NCBI RefSeq assembly: GCF_900142605.1
Contig: NZ_FRBL01000003.1
Coordinates: 372,001-436,000, forward strand
Reading direction: 5' to 3'
Length of the DNA stretch: 64,000 nt
From: Chitinophaga jiangningensis
GTDB lineage: Bacteria > Bacteroidota > Bacteroidia > Chitinophagales > Chitinophagaceae
The number at the start of each line of letters is the position of its first letter. The stretch's first letter is position 1. Position numbers and translations under genes: made by a program. Shown piece after piece: positions 17,082-26,235 of the stretch. Under the pieces are notes generated by a model, which saw nothing but the letters and a program-made list of their open reading frames with translations, ran no database searches and was not told where the DNA came from.

Positions 17082-17143
17082 TGTAGGCGCCATCAGTTTC
17101 GGCGATGCGAAACGGTTTCAAAGCAGGAAGACACCATTTCCTG
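17082..17143 (-). promoter_or_regulatory. Fluoride riboswitch (crcB motif) aptamer
   Basis: Read on the minus strand the element begins GGAAATGGTGTCTTCC, passes a second stem (GTTTCG...CGAAAC) and closes with CTGATGGCGCCTAC. These are the conserved crcB parts: the GGnnATGGnGT...CC first hairpin, AACC junction, and the CTGATGrCnCCTAC tail. The GGTGTC loop can pair with GGCGCC (with G-U wobbles) to form the known pseudoknot. It lies 51 bases upstream of a CLC-F antiporter, the expected fluoride-resistance target. Confidence 0.9.
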
Positions 17144-17164
17144 GTAGACTGCAAAAATATAATT

Positions 17165-18157
17165 TTATTTCAATAGTTGTGCGTAATATGCTGCTCCCCA
17201 GAGCGCTGCCTTATCATTATTTACAATATGTATCGGAACACCGGACAATAACTCCGCCATCCTGTCTCCCTGAATATAATGATTGTAAAACTCACCCGTT
17301 TCCAGGAGTGGTGCAATCTTCGGCGGAATACCACCTCCCAGGAATATGCCACCGGTCGACTTATACTTCAACGCCAGATCAGCTGAAACCCTTGCCAGAT
17401 AACGCACAAACAGCTCCATCGTTTTTTTTGTGATGCCGTTGTCGCCCATCAGCGCCGACTTACTGATCACCGCCGACTTATCCCCTTTTAATATCGCCTC
17501 TCTCAAAGCACTGCTTTCTTCATACCCCAGCACATCCCGCAGAAACACATAGATATCATATATACCCGGACCCGAAATCACCCGCTCCCAGCTGGCAATC
17601 TCATATTTCTCCTGCAGGTACTTCAGTAACTTAATATCTACATCATTGCGCGCCGCAAAATCTGAGTGGCCACCTTCCGAAGCAAAGGGATGATGGAACT
17701 GCCCGTCCCAATACAATCCAGCCATGCCCAAACCGGTACCAGGCGCTATGATTGCCATATTGCCATTACGACTCCCTTCACCGCGGTGCAGGGTGGTGAT
17801 ATGCTCAGGCGACAAGGTAGCCAGCCCGTAAGCAGTAGCTTCCAGGTCGTTGATCAACGCTACCAGCTCCACGCCCGTTGCCTGACGGATTTCAGCAGTA
17901 CTGAGCTCCCGGGATAAATTCGTGAGCTGCACCATTCCGTTAAAAACAGGTCCGGCTACGCCAATGCATATACGCTGCACCGGTGTATCCCTGCTTTCTG
18001 ATAAGAAATTCACGAACATATCTGTGATATTTTCATACTCACGGGACACATATGTCTTCTCCCTGACTACATCCAATACACCATCAATCGCACTGTACAG
18101 GGCCAGGTTGGTTTTAGTACCGCCCAGGTCGCCTGCCAGCAGGTAAATCTTTTCCAT
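17165..18157 (-). CDS. glk: Glucokinase
   Basis: A 330-residue ROK-independent (Glk, ASKHA fold) glucokinase. Phosphate-1 motif LAGDLGGTKTNLAL is at the N-terminus, then GVAGPV, TNLSRELS, INDLEATAYG with the catalytic Asp, IAPGTGLG (adenosine site) and FASEGGHSDFA plus WERVISGPG, which bind glucose. It makes glucose-6-phosphate from ATP and glucose in the cytoplasm. I prefer the start at 18157 because the family begins there and GGAGG lies upstream; an in-frame ATG at 18217 would add 20 residues. It is next to GH15 and OtsAB genes, so it may phosphorylate glucose released from trehalose. Confidence 0.93.
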   Translation of the reverse strand: MEKIYLLAGDLGGTKTNLALYSAIDGVLDVVREKTYVSREYENITDMFVNFLSESRDTPVQRICIGVAGPVFNGMVQLTNLSRELSTAEIRQATGVELVALINDLEATAYGLATLSPEHITTLHRGEGSRNGNMAIIAPGTGLGMAGLYWDGQFHHPFASEGGHSDFAARNDVDIKLLKYLQEKYEIASWERVISGPGIYDIYVFLRDVLGYEESSALREAILKGDKSAVISKSALMGDNGITKKTMELFVRYLARVSADLALKYKSTGGIFLGGGIPPKIAPLLETGEFYNHYIQGDRMAELLSGVPIHIVNNDKAALWGAAYYAQLLK

Positions 18158-18382
18158 CGTATGTTCTGCCTCCGGAAACGCCGGAAGGTATTGTTGCTTT
18201 TTCAATTGCTGCGTCATCGTTCGAATTTCTTATGCTTAAAAATAGCGATTATTCAGCTAAACTGGGTTCCCAAAATATTGCAAAAATTAGCCTCTCCCCT
18301 TTTTGTGGAACATCATTTGCAAACAGAACAATTTTGCAGTAGAAATGTATTTGATTAAACCTTTCGTATACAACCTGATTAT

Positions 18383-20164
18383 ATGGAAAGACATACCTAC
18401 AAGACTGGCATTATCGGAAACTGTGCTTATATCGCACACGTAAATCTCAACACAAACATTGACTGGCTCTGCTGGCCGCGCATGGATAGTACTTTCCTGT
18501 TCGGCGGCCTGCTGGACAAACAAAAAGGTGGCGAATTTTCCATATTGCCGGAGGGACATTTTACCTCCCACCAATATTATATGGAGAATACAAATATTCT
18601 CTGTACAGAAATCACGACCGCTGAAGGCAGCTATCGCATCACCGATATCGCTCCCCGGTTTGTGCAGTACGAACGCTTCTTTAAGCCACTCATGCTGATC
18701 CGCAAGGTAGAACCGCTGGAAGGCTCCCCCCGCATTACCGTAAAGTGCCGGCCTGTATGCGACTACGGGTCCCGCGAACTGGCCCCCCTGCGTGGCAGCA
18801 GCCATATTGAATTCATTGGCTGCGAAGAACGTATCCGCCTTACCACCAACATCGCCATTAACTACATCATTGATGAGGAACTGTTTGTATTAAATGATAC
18901 CCGCTATCTCCTCCTCACCTACGGCCACCCACTGGAAGCACCACTGGAAAGTACCGCGGAACGCTTTGTTCGCGAAACCACCCTGTACTGGCGCAGCTGG
19001 ATCAAACAATCCTCCATCGCCAATTACTTCCAGCCCTACGTCATCCGCTCGGCCCTCACCTTAAAAATTCACCAATACGAGGATACCGGTGCCATCATTG
19101 CGGCAAGTACTACCAGCCTGCCCGAGTACATGGATTCCGGCCGCAACTGGGACTACCGCTACTGCTGGATGCGCGATACCTATTATATTATTACCGCCCT
19201 TAATCACATCGGGCATTTTGAAGAGATGGAGCGGTACTTCGGGTATATAACGGACATCTCCTTCTCGGGCGACTTCCGCTATCAACCGCTGTATGGTATC
19301 ACCGGCAAGAAGAACCTGGTGGAAACCATCCTGCCGCACCTGGATGGCTACCTCGGCAATCAGCCCGTGCGCATCGGCAACCAGGCCTATGAGCACATTC
19401 AGAACGACATTTACGGACAAGTGCTGATATCGATGCTCCCCCTGTACACCGACCATCGTTTCATTTTCTCGGAAAGGAAAGACTCCGCCCGCTGGCTCAA
19501 CCTCCTTCTCCAAAAAATAGAAAGAACCATAGATGAAAAAGATGCCGGCATATGGGAGTTCCGTAACATGGCTAACGTGCACTGCTATACGAACCTCTTC
19601 CAGTGGGCCGGTTGCGCCGCCGCTGAAAAAATGGCCCGCACCATCCATAACGAAGACCTGGTAAAACGCGCCATTGCCCTCAAAGAACGGGCTGCCGCAC
19701 ACATAGAAAGCTGCTACGATCCGGAACGTAAGGTATATACCAACGCCGCAGGTAGCAAACACCTGGATGCCAGTACCTTACAGCTCATCATGATGAACTA
19801 CCTGGATCCTTCCTCCCAGCGGGCAAAAGACCACCTGACCGCCCTGGAAAAAGAACTTAAAACAGAAGATGGCCTCTTTTACCGCTACCTGCACTCCGAC
19901 GATTTCGGTAAACCCAAGGCTACCTTCCTCGTATGTGCGTTCTGGTACGTGGAAGCCCTTGCCTGCGTTGGCCGCATAGATGATGCCCAGCGGGAATTTG
20001 AAAAATTACTGCAGTATAGCAACCACCTCCTGCTGTTTAGTGAAGACGTGGAATCTGGCAATGGCAGCCAGTGGGGGAATTTCCCGCAAGCGTATAGCCA
20101 TGTGGGTTTGATGAATGCGGCGTATAGAATAGCCATGAAACTGGATGTACCGATATTTTTATGA
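18383..20164 (+). CDS. Glycoside hydrolase family 15 protein (trehalase/glucoamylase-like)
   Basis: A 593-residue cytoplasmic protein without a signal peptide. The N-terminal beta domain begins with GIIGNCAYIAHVN and NIDWLCWPRMDS; the (alpha/alpha)6 barrel shows GRNWDYRYCWMRD, AGIWEFRN (first catalytic Glu) and FSEDVESGNGSQWGNFPQAY (second acid region). This is the prokaryotic GH15 group that includes glucoamylase-like enzymes and trehalases. The adjacent trehalose synthesis gene and glucokinase favour trehalose as substrate, but that is context inference. It is convergent with otsAB and shares its bidirectional terminator. Confidence 0.88.
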   Translation: MERHTYKTGIIGNCAYIAHVNLNTNIDWLCWPRMDSTFLFGGLLDKQKGGEFSILPEGHFTSHQYYMENTNILCTEITTAEGSYRITDIAPRFVQYERFFKPLMLIRKVEPLEGSPRITVKCRPVCDYGSRELAPLRGSSHIEFIGCEERIRLTTNIAINYIIDEELFVLNDTRYLLLTYGHPLEAPLESTAERFVRETTLYWRSWIKQSSIANYFQPYVIRSALTLKIHQYEDTGAIIAASTTSLPEYMDSGRNWDYRYCWMRDTYYIITALNHIGHFEEMERYFGYITDISFSGDFRYQPLYGITGKKNLVETILPHLDGYLGNQPVRIGNQAYEHIQNDIYGQVLISMLPLYTDHRFIFSERKDSARWLNLLLQKIERTIDEKDAGIWEFRNMANVHCYTNLFQWAGCAAAEKMARTIHNEDLVKRAIALKERAAAHIESCYDPERKVYTNAAGSKHLDASTLQLIMMNYLDPSSQRAKDHLTALEKELKTEDGLFYRYLHSDDFGKPKATFLVCAFWYVEALACVGRIDDAQREFEKLLQYSNHLLLFSEDVESGNGSQWGNFPQAYSHVGLMNAAYRIAMKLDVPIFL

Positions 20165-20177
20165 TACGGACTTACTT

Positions 20178-20215
20178 AAAAAGTGAAAGGGCCTTTAGGG
20201 GCCCTTTCACTTTTT
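20178..20215. terminator. Bidirectional terminator between GH15 and otsAB genes
   Basis: A 16-bp perfect stem (AAAAAGTGAAAGGGCC, 20178-20193, complement 20200-20215) with a 6-base loop. A-run and T-run at the two ends make it functional on both strands. Confidence 0.9.
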
Positions 20216-20216
20216 A

Positions 20217-22397
20217 CTATTTATTACTCTTTAACGTTCTCAAAAAATGCCTCACCTCATGGAAACTCCTTAAATAATACCGCGCCGCGGATACCTGGCT
20301 CCCCACCTTAATGGTATAAGACTCCGGCGGCAGGTCTTTAAAGATATCCTCATCTGTTACATCATCGCCCATGGCCATAATAAAATCGTAACTACCCTCC
20401 TGCAACCAGCTGAGAGCGGCCTTCCCCTTGTTGATCTCTACATTCTTCACTTCTATCACCATGTCGCCGGGCAGGATTTGTAAACCTTTTTCCTGGGTAT
20501 AGTACCGGAGGGTCGACATCAGCTCATTGGCGCGCAATTCGCCCAAACCGGCTTCCACCTTGCGGTAATGCCATACCAGGGAGTAACTCTTTTCTTCAAT
20601 GAAGCTACCAGGAGTACGGTCCGTCACCATTTCCATCAGGGGCAGTATCTCCTGTTTCCACTTATCGCTAAGGCCGGGAAGCTGGAACCAGTCGCCATTC
20701 TTCGTTTTCTGCCAGGCCCCGTGTTCGGCCACCAGGTCCAGTGGCATATGGCCGAACCATTTGCCCAGGGTATCATGATTTCTCCCCGAAATCATAACAA
20801 TACGGTTCCCCGGAATAGCGGCGAGCTCACGCAGCAGCTGGTACAGGTCCGGATCCGGCGACGCCTGGTCAATATTGGCCTGGAAGCCCACCAGCGTCCC
20901 ATCGTAATCGAGGAAAATAATGCGACTCTGTGCTTTGCGGTATTCCTGTCGTATATACATGGCCGTTTCCGGGTTTACCCGGCGGGCCAGCATGTTCTGC
21001 TGCATGGTGTTTACCTCCTGCAGCCGGTCCATAAACAGCTTTACCCAGTGGTGTATATTGAATTTAGACACCACCTGACGCATAGCTTTCATCCGACGTT
21101 GCTGATCGTCCAACGGCATGTTTACCGCCTCCATAATGGCAGTCATAATAGATCCGATGTTATTCGGGTTCACGATGATGGCATCAATTAATTCTTTGCT
21201 GGCGCCGGCCATTTCACTGAGAATCAGCACGCCATCGTTGTTATTGCGACTGGCTACATACTCCTTGCTCACCAGGTTCATCCCGTCGCGCATAGGCGTC
21301 ACCAGGCAGATGTCCGCGAAATTATACAGGGCCGACAGCATCTCCATCGGAAAAGAACGATAGAAATACTGCACCGGATGCCAGCTCAGGGTGCGGAACT
21401 TCGCGTTGATATGGCCCACCTTTCGGTCTATGTCTTCCCGCAGCTGCTTGTACTGCGGTACGCTATCCCTGGAAGGCACCACGATCATATATAATACCAC
21501 CTTACCCACGTACTCCGGGTACATTTGCAGCAGCAACTCAAAAGCGTGTAGCCGTTGGAGTATGCCTTTGCTGTAATCCAACCGGTCGATGGACAGGATC
21601 ATTTTTTCCGTCTTAAACGTGTCTTTCAGCTGCTGGATGTTAGACAGCACTTGCGGGTCCTGCCCCAGCTCTCCGTACTTCTTATCGTCAATACCCATCG
21701 GGAATGTTTCCACCACAATCGCGCGGTCGTTGTAGTTCACTACGTTAGCGGTGGTTTTGGCAGACAGCAGGCGGTTCACTGCTTCCAGGAAATAACGGGT
21801 ATCGTCGAAGGTATGAAAACCCATCAGGTCGGCGCCCAGCATCCCTTCGAGGATTTCAGCGCGCCATGGGATGAGTCGGAACAATTCAAACGAAGGAAAT
21901 GGAATATGCTGGAAGAAACCAATGGAGATCTCCGGCATTTCGGCACGGATCATTCCCGGCAGCAGCAGCAACTGATAGTCCTGTACCCAGATGGTATCCC
22001 CTTGTTCAGCTACAGACAAAACAATATCCCGGAATTTTTTATTTACCTGGTAATAAGCATCCCAGTACACTTGTTCATAGCGGGCATAAACGGACATATA
22101 GTGGAAAACTGGCCACAGTGTTTCGTTGGAGAAGCCCTCATAAAAATTATTAATCTCTTCTTCGGTAAGGAATACGGGCATCAGGTTCATCTGCCTGAGC
22201 TGGGCCGTGATCTTCTCCTGCTCTTTGCTGTCGGAGATTTCCTGGCCGGGCCAGCCTATCCAGATATTATTTCCTTCTCTGTAAATAGACCCCAAACCGG
22301 TTGCCAGCCCCCCTTCACTCGCTTGCAGGACATATTCACCATCCTGTTCCATCATCTTAACCGGCAATCTGTTCGATACAATAATAGTTTTTCTCAT
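20217..22397 (-). CDS. otsA: Bifunctional trehalose-6-phosphate synthase/phosphatase
   Basis: A 726-residue fusion. Residues 1 to about 465 are the GT20 OtsA domain (SNRLPVKM at the start, GLATGLGSIY, HIPFPSFELFRLIPW, DRLDYSKGI, MRDGMNLVSKEYVASR). From about 490 is the HAD-type OtsB domain with FLDYDGTLVGF near residue 497, ISGRN, and GDDVTDEDIF. It makes trehalose-6-phosphate from UDP-glucose and glucose-6-phosphate and removes the phosphate, all in the cytoplasm. The fusion is common in Bacteroidota. The convergent GH15 gene could degrade the product. Confidence 0.95.
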   Translation of the reverse strand: MRKTIIVSNRLPVKMMEQDGEYVLQASEGGLATGLGSIYREGNNIWIGWPGQEISDSKEQEKITAQLRQMNLMPVFLTEEEINNFYEGFSNETLWPVFHYMSVYARYEQVYWDAYYQVNKKFRDIVLSVAEQGDTIWVQDYQLLLLPGMIRAEMPEISIGFFQHIPFPSFELFRLIPWRAEILEGMLGADLMGFHTFDDTRYFLEAVNRLLSAKTTANVVNYNDRAIVVETFPMGIDDKKYGELGQDPQVLSNIQQLKDTFKTEKMILSIDRLDYSKGILQRLHAFELLLQMYPEYVGKVVLYMIVVPSRDSVPQYKQLREDIDRKVGHINAKFRTLSWHPVQYFYRSFPMEMLSALYNFADICLVTPMRDGMNLVSKEYVASRNNNDGVLILSEMAGASKELIDAIIVNPNNIGSIMTAIMEAVNMPLDDQQRRMKAMRQVVSKFNIHHWVKLFMDRLQEVNTMQQNMLARRVNPETAMYIRQEYRKAQSRIIFLDYDGTLVGFQANIDQASPDPDLYQLLRELAAIPGNRIVMISGRNHDTLGKWFGHMPLDLVAEHGAWQKTKNGDWFQLPGLSDKWKQEILPLMEMVTDRTPGSFIEEKSYSLVWHYRKVEAGLGELRANELMSTLRYYTQEKGLQILPGDMVIEVKNVEINKGKAALSWLQEGSYDFIMAMGDDVTDEDIFKDLPPESYTIKVGSQVSAARYYLRSFHEVRHFLRTLKSNK

Positions 22398-22565
22398 AGT
22401 CTTATCATATATCTATTTTTAAAATACGTTCTCGGGAAACTGCCTAAAGAGCACAATAAACGTACCTGCCTGTGAAACGATGGAGCAATAATGGATGGAT
22501 CTGGGTTGAAATCCGGTTGCAGGTACCGTTTCACAATATACAGAAAATGAATAAGATATGAAAAG

Positions 22566-23462
22566 CTATTTCTTTCCCAGTGTCATTAACACCACACCTC
22601 CCACCACAATTGCTGACGCAATAGCCACCATTGGGGTGATGCTTTCATGGCCAATGGCCCAGCCTAGCAACAGGGCTACTACCGGGTTTATGTAGGCGTA
22701 GGTGGAGGTGAGTCGCGGAGGCGCATTGCGCGCCAGCCAACTGTAGGAAGTATAACCAACGAGGCTGCCGATCAGCACCAGATAGAGGTAGGCAAACCAA
22801 CCACGGTGCGACATACCCAGGAACTGCTGTACCTGGTCATGTTCAGCTATCAGGCTCACCACCAGCGCGAATACGGCACCTGCCAGCATTTGAATAGCCG
22901 TACTGGTGATCTGTGTAGGCATGGAAAAACGCTGGACCAGCAATGAACCAATGGCCCAGCAGATGTTACCAAATATAACAATCAGTACCGGCCATAACGG
23001 AAACGACTCAACGTGTTGATTCCCAAAAGGATTGAACAGCAGGAAAAGGCCAATAAAACCAACGGCTATTCCAAGTAAGGTAAGGGTACCGGGTTTATTT
23101 CGGGAGAAGAAAGCCCAGTCCAGTACCATAAACCAGGCGGGCATGGCAGCCACCAGCAGGGCCACGAGGCCGGAAGGCATATAGTGCACGGCCACCGCCA
23201 CAGTGGTATTGCCGATGCCTATCAGTAACGTACCAACGAATATGGCGTTGCGTAGTTGCTCCCGGTTAGGGAGCGTTTTCTCCTTTAAGCCGCCAATGGC
23301 CAGCAGTAGTAATCCTGCCAGAAAAAAACGGACGCTGGACAGGAAAAAGGCCGGCACCGTTTCGGTAGCCACCTTCATGCCCAGATAAGTGGAGCCCCAT
23401 ATAATATATACCGCCAACAGGTATACGAAGGTTTGAGTAGTAACGGGTTTATCGCTGGTCAT
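22566..23462 (-). CDS. EamA family (DMT) transporter
   Basis: A 298-residue membrane protein of two EamA repeats with ten predicted helices: VYIIWGSTYLGMKVATET opens the first repeat and NICWAIGSLLVQRF the second. YINPVVALLLGWAIGHE near the end is typical of the YedA/RhaT-like group. It probably exports small metabolites. Its ATG follows directly on the stop codon of the CGNR gene (TAAATG), so the two are one operon and the regulator may control the exporter. Confidence 0.9.
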   Translation of the reverse strand: MTSDKPVTTQTFVYLLAVYIIWGSTYLGMKVATETVPAFFLSSVRFFLAGLLLLAIGGLKEKTLPNREQLRNAIFVGTLLIGIGNTTVAVAVHYMPSGLVALLVAAMPAWFMVLDWAFFSRNKPGTLTLLGIAVGFIGLFLLFNPFGNQHVESFPLWPVLIVIFGNICWAIGSLLVQRFSMPTQITSTAIQMLAGAVFALVVSLIAEHDQVQQFLGMSHRGWFAYLYLVLIGSLVGYTSYSWLARNAPPRLTSTYAYINPVVALLLGWAIGHESITPMVAIASAIVVGGVVLMTLGKK

Positions 23463-24086
23463 TTATGCTTTCTTTTTATTGCGTTGCTGGAATCGGGTTA
23501 CCTTATGCACGTCGCCGCAGGTGCTCATACTGCACCAGCGCCGGGAGCCGTTGCGACTCTTATCGAGGAACAGCCAGCCGCAGGCGGGGCATTCTTTCAC
23601 CTGGGCCAGTTGCGGGGCGGCCAATAGCTCCAGTGCCGAAGCGGCTATCCGCCAGTTCACCTGCTCCAGCGCCGGTGCATTAAAATCAGGTGTTACCGCC
23701 TTCACCTGCTTGTCCCAGGTAAGGGAAATATTCGTATAGGCATCAGCGATGTAACCGGTGAGCGTGGCGAGGTCCCCCTGCTCCGGCTGCTTATTCTTAG
23801 CAATGGTGCTAAACAACCGAAACAGCAATTCCCGGAGCTGAATACTCTTTTCAAACACCTGGGATGCCTTCGCGGGGAAGTCGCGCGCGATCCTTTCCAG
23901 CGACTGAATACTCTTTACCGGCATCCCTTTTATATGGTCGTACCAGGTGGTGATATCCCGGAAGCTGGTCAGGTAATCGCCCTTCTCGATTCTGTTACGG
24001 TTGCTCACCGTATTGCAAAAATCGAGACAAAGGACCCCACCGTCCAAACGGAGTAATGTGATCGGATTAATAACGCTCATCGTCAT
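23463..24086 (-). CDS. CGNR zinc finger domain transcriptional regulator
   Basis: A 207-residue protein with the N-terminal ABATE-like domain (LLRLDGGVLCLDFCNTVSNR) and a C-terminal zinc finger ECPACGWLFLDKSRNGSRRWCS followed by CGDVHKVTRF. The name-giving CGNR is CGDV here, a small change seen in several members. The finger is thought to bind DNA. It is directly coupled to the EamA exporter gene. Confidence 0.88.
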   Translation of the reverse strand: MTMSVINPITLLRLDGGVLCLDFCNTVSNRNRIEKGDYLTSFRDITTWYDHIKGMPVKSIQSLERIARDFPAKASQVFEKSIQLRELLFRLFSTIAKNKQPEQGDLATLTGYIADAYTNISLTWDKQVKAVTPDFNAPALEQVNWRIAASALELLAAPQLAQVKECPACGWLFLDKSRNGSRRWCSMSTCGDVHKVTRFQQRNKKKA

Positions 24087-24484
24087 AAGTATTTGATGCC
24101 AGGATGAATATACGAATAAGTTTTAACCGGTAAAAGTAATTTTGGTGGTTAATAAAAACAGGCCCGTTCAGAGGAAAAATTGTTACTTAAATTAAAGCTT
24201 TCATCAATTAAACATTAATATCTCTAAATCAATTAATTAAAATTATACATTTTAGGTAGATATTAGAGCCTGGATTGGGTGAAAGCATACTAAATTAACC
24301 AGTGGCCACGGGGAGACCGCCACAAAAAAAATGCATTCCGGAAAAGGAAACCGGAATGCAAGATACATATATAATTTTCAGTAAAGTTAAATATAATTTA
24401 GATGCGTTAATGGTGAGTAATGTTAAATAATATTCATATGCGTTTATGAAAATTTTAACCCCGCTATATCCGTAATATTAAAAT
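24087..24484. other. Gap of 0.4 kb, A+T-rich, one terminator
   Basis: The stretch next to the CGNR gene holds its promoter region, then long A+T-rich sequence without open frames. The only structured element is the minus-strand terminator at 24332-24360. I see no other feature. Confidence 0.6.
24332..24360 (-). terminator. Terminator downstream of the GT-C-like gene
   Basis: TGCATTCCGG (24332-24341) pairs with CCGGAATGCA (24351-24360). On the minus strand the stem is followed by eight T. Confidence 0.85.
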
Positions 24485-26134
24485 CTATTCATATGCTTTA
24501 ATATAGATTTCAATGGTGGCATTTGTCGGCCGACGCGGCGCCAAAAAGGTATCAACCTGCTGATAATTGTCCTTGAGCACCTGCCGCAACGCAAACGGAT
24601 AGAAGTTATTTAATAAGGGGGCGTACTCGAAAATCACCAGGTCGTAATGATGCTGCCTGATCTTTTCTTCGTATGCTTTTAGCTGCCTGTTAAACATCCC
24701 TACCCCCAAGTGATGCCATAACGGAATGTCAGGTCCGGTTTCCAGTTTGTAGTGCATCGCAGCAGCCAATGGTGTCAGCTCCGACATATTCAGCACTTTT
24801 AAATCCGCCCCTTTCGCTTTTACCACCGGTAGCGCCATGACCTTTTGTATGCCTGCTACGGTAGATGCCGGCATATACATCTTCCTGAACACCGGGATAT
24901 CTGTAAACACCCACTGGCCCACCGGCTCATCCACGAAGGAGGTATCCGGCTTAAAGATCATATAGTTATGACGGGACACTACATTCTCCCCGGTAGGATT
25001 AGCAGTCGCCAACGCCGCCTGGTGCCCGAACATCCGCTCCATCAAGCGGTCAGCATATTTCCAGTAGCTCCCCGACCACCACAACAGCACCAGCAAAGTA
25101 CCCGGTACTATGAACTTCCAGGAACTGGTATTGTACGCCAGCTTGTTACACAACGTATTGGCAATGAAAGCAAAACTGAAGGCATGGAAAAAGATATTAT
25201 TATCCGGTGGCGTGTAACTGGTGATCTGGAAAACAGTAGCTTCTCCCAAAATACCCAATGTAAGTATGGTAAACGTAACCTGCTTCCTATCGGTAAGCCA
25301 TACACGCCAGTTGCTAACGCCAGCGACTACACTGAATACCACCAGCACCAAATAAGCCTTAATCCATACGGAGTAAGTCATCAGCTCGTTGAATATGTCG
25401 TACGGATCAATCCGGGAACTATGCGGCGCCTGCCCATGGTTAAACCAATACCCGAATCCCGGCAGCAACGGTAAAATAATTGCCAGCGCAATCACCCCGT
25501 AAGCCCCCAGGAATACGACCAGGTCCATCCAGCGCCGGGTAATCACTACATTATATAATACAATACCGAGCGCAATCAATAACCCCAGCGCTCCGCCATC
25601 CTGCTTCGTGAAAAAAGACAGGAAAAGGAAAAAGGCCGAGACCACCAAAAATACCCATCTGGATAACTTGGTATCAGTGAATAACCCCTTTAGTAAAAAT
25701 GCCAGCCCGGCCAGCTCATATACAATCACCGTATGATTATACCAGGGCCAGAAATTAGATAAACTATAAGAGATGATGAATAACAGTATGGAAATCAATC
25801 GCAGTCCCGGCCGCACTTCCAGCGTTCTCAGTATAGCCGCAAACGATAGCCCGGCGAGGATATTCAGGAACACCTGCGCCTTTACCAGCGTAATCAGTTG
25901 TACACCAAATAGTTTCATGAACAGAGCAGGAATAATCCAGAAGCCATAGCCCAGCGGCGCGCCATAGTCCTTAAACGGCACCTGCCCCTGCGCAATCCGG
26001 TAAGCGCCCTCCCAGGTAAGAAAGATGTTTACACGATAAGGAAAGGTCATGAACAATGGGATCACGGCAAAGCCAACGATTAACAGTACTTCCATCAACG
26101 CCCAGCGGCGGGATTCCAGGGATAAATGCGACAT
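24485..26134 (-). CDS. Polytopic membrane protein, GT-C glycosyltransferase-like
   Basis: A 549-residue protein with a dozen or so hydrophobic segments in the first 360 residues and a soluble C-terminal domain of about 190 residues. After the first membrane helix comes a loop with acidic residues (TWEGAYRIAQGQVPFKDYGAP), the place where GT-C enzymes keep their catalytic Asp/Glu. This layout is that of polyprenyl-phosphate-sugar dependent transferases (ArnT, Emb and Aft types). I do not recognise a specific family. It is divergent from the polyprenyl-phospho-pentose genes and is their most obvious user. Confidence 0.65.
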   Translation of the reverse strand: MSHLSLESRRWALMEVLLIVGFAVIPLFMTFPYRVNIFLTWEGAYRIAQGQVPFKDYGAPLGYGFWIIPALFMKLFGVQLITLVKAQVFLNILAGLSFAAILRTLEVRPGLRLISILLFIISYSLSNFWPWYNHTVIVYELAGLAFLLKGLFTDTKLSRWVFLVVSAFFLFLSFFTKQDGGALGLLIALGIVLYNVVITRRWMDLVVFLGAYGVIALAIILPLLPGFGYWFNHGQAPHSSRIDPYDIFNELMTYSVWIKAYLVLVVFSVVAGVSNWRVWLTDRKQVTFTILTLGILGEATVFQITSYTPPDNNIFFHAFSFAFIANTLCNKLAYNTSSWKFIVPGTLLVLLWWSGSYWKYADRLMERMFGHQAALATANPTGENVVSRHNYMIFKPDTSFVDEPVGQWVFTDIPVFRKMYMPASTVAGIQKVMALPVVKAKGADLKVLNMSELTPLAAAMHYKLETGPDIPLWHHLGVGMFNRQLKAYEEKIRQHHYDLVIFEYAPLLNNFYPFALRQVLKDNYQQVDTFLAPRRPTNATIEIYIKAYE

Positions 26135-26235
26135 AGATATACTTTGGGATTCTCTCTAATAATCAATTGGTAACAATAACGGGATCAAAAATAATAGATA
26201 AAATTGTATCTTGGCTTGTCAATATTTGTCCCCCG

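Noticed and set aside
21555..22475. 306-codon plus-strand frame over otsAB
   Set aside because: Antisense to well-conserved OtsA sequence; composition is not protein-like.
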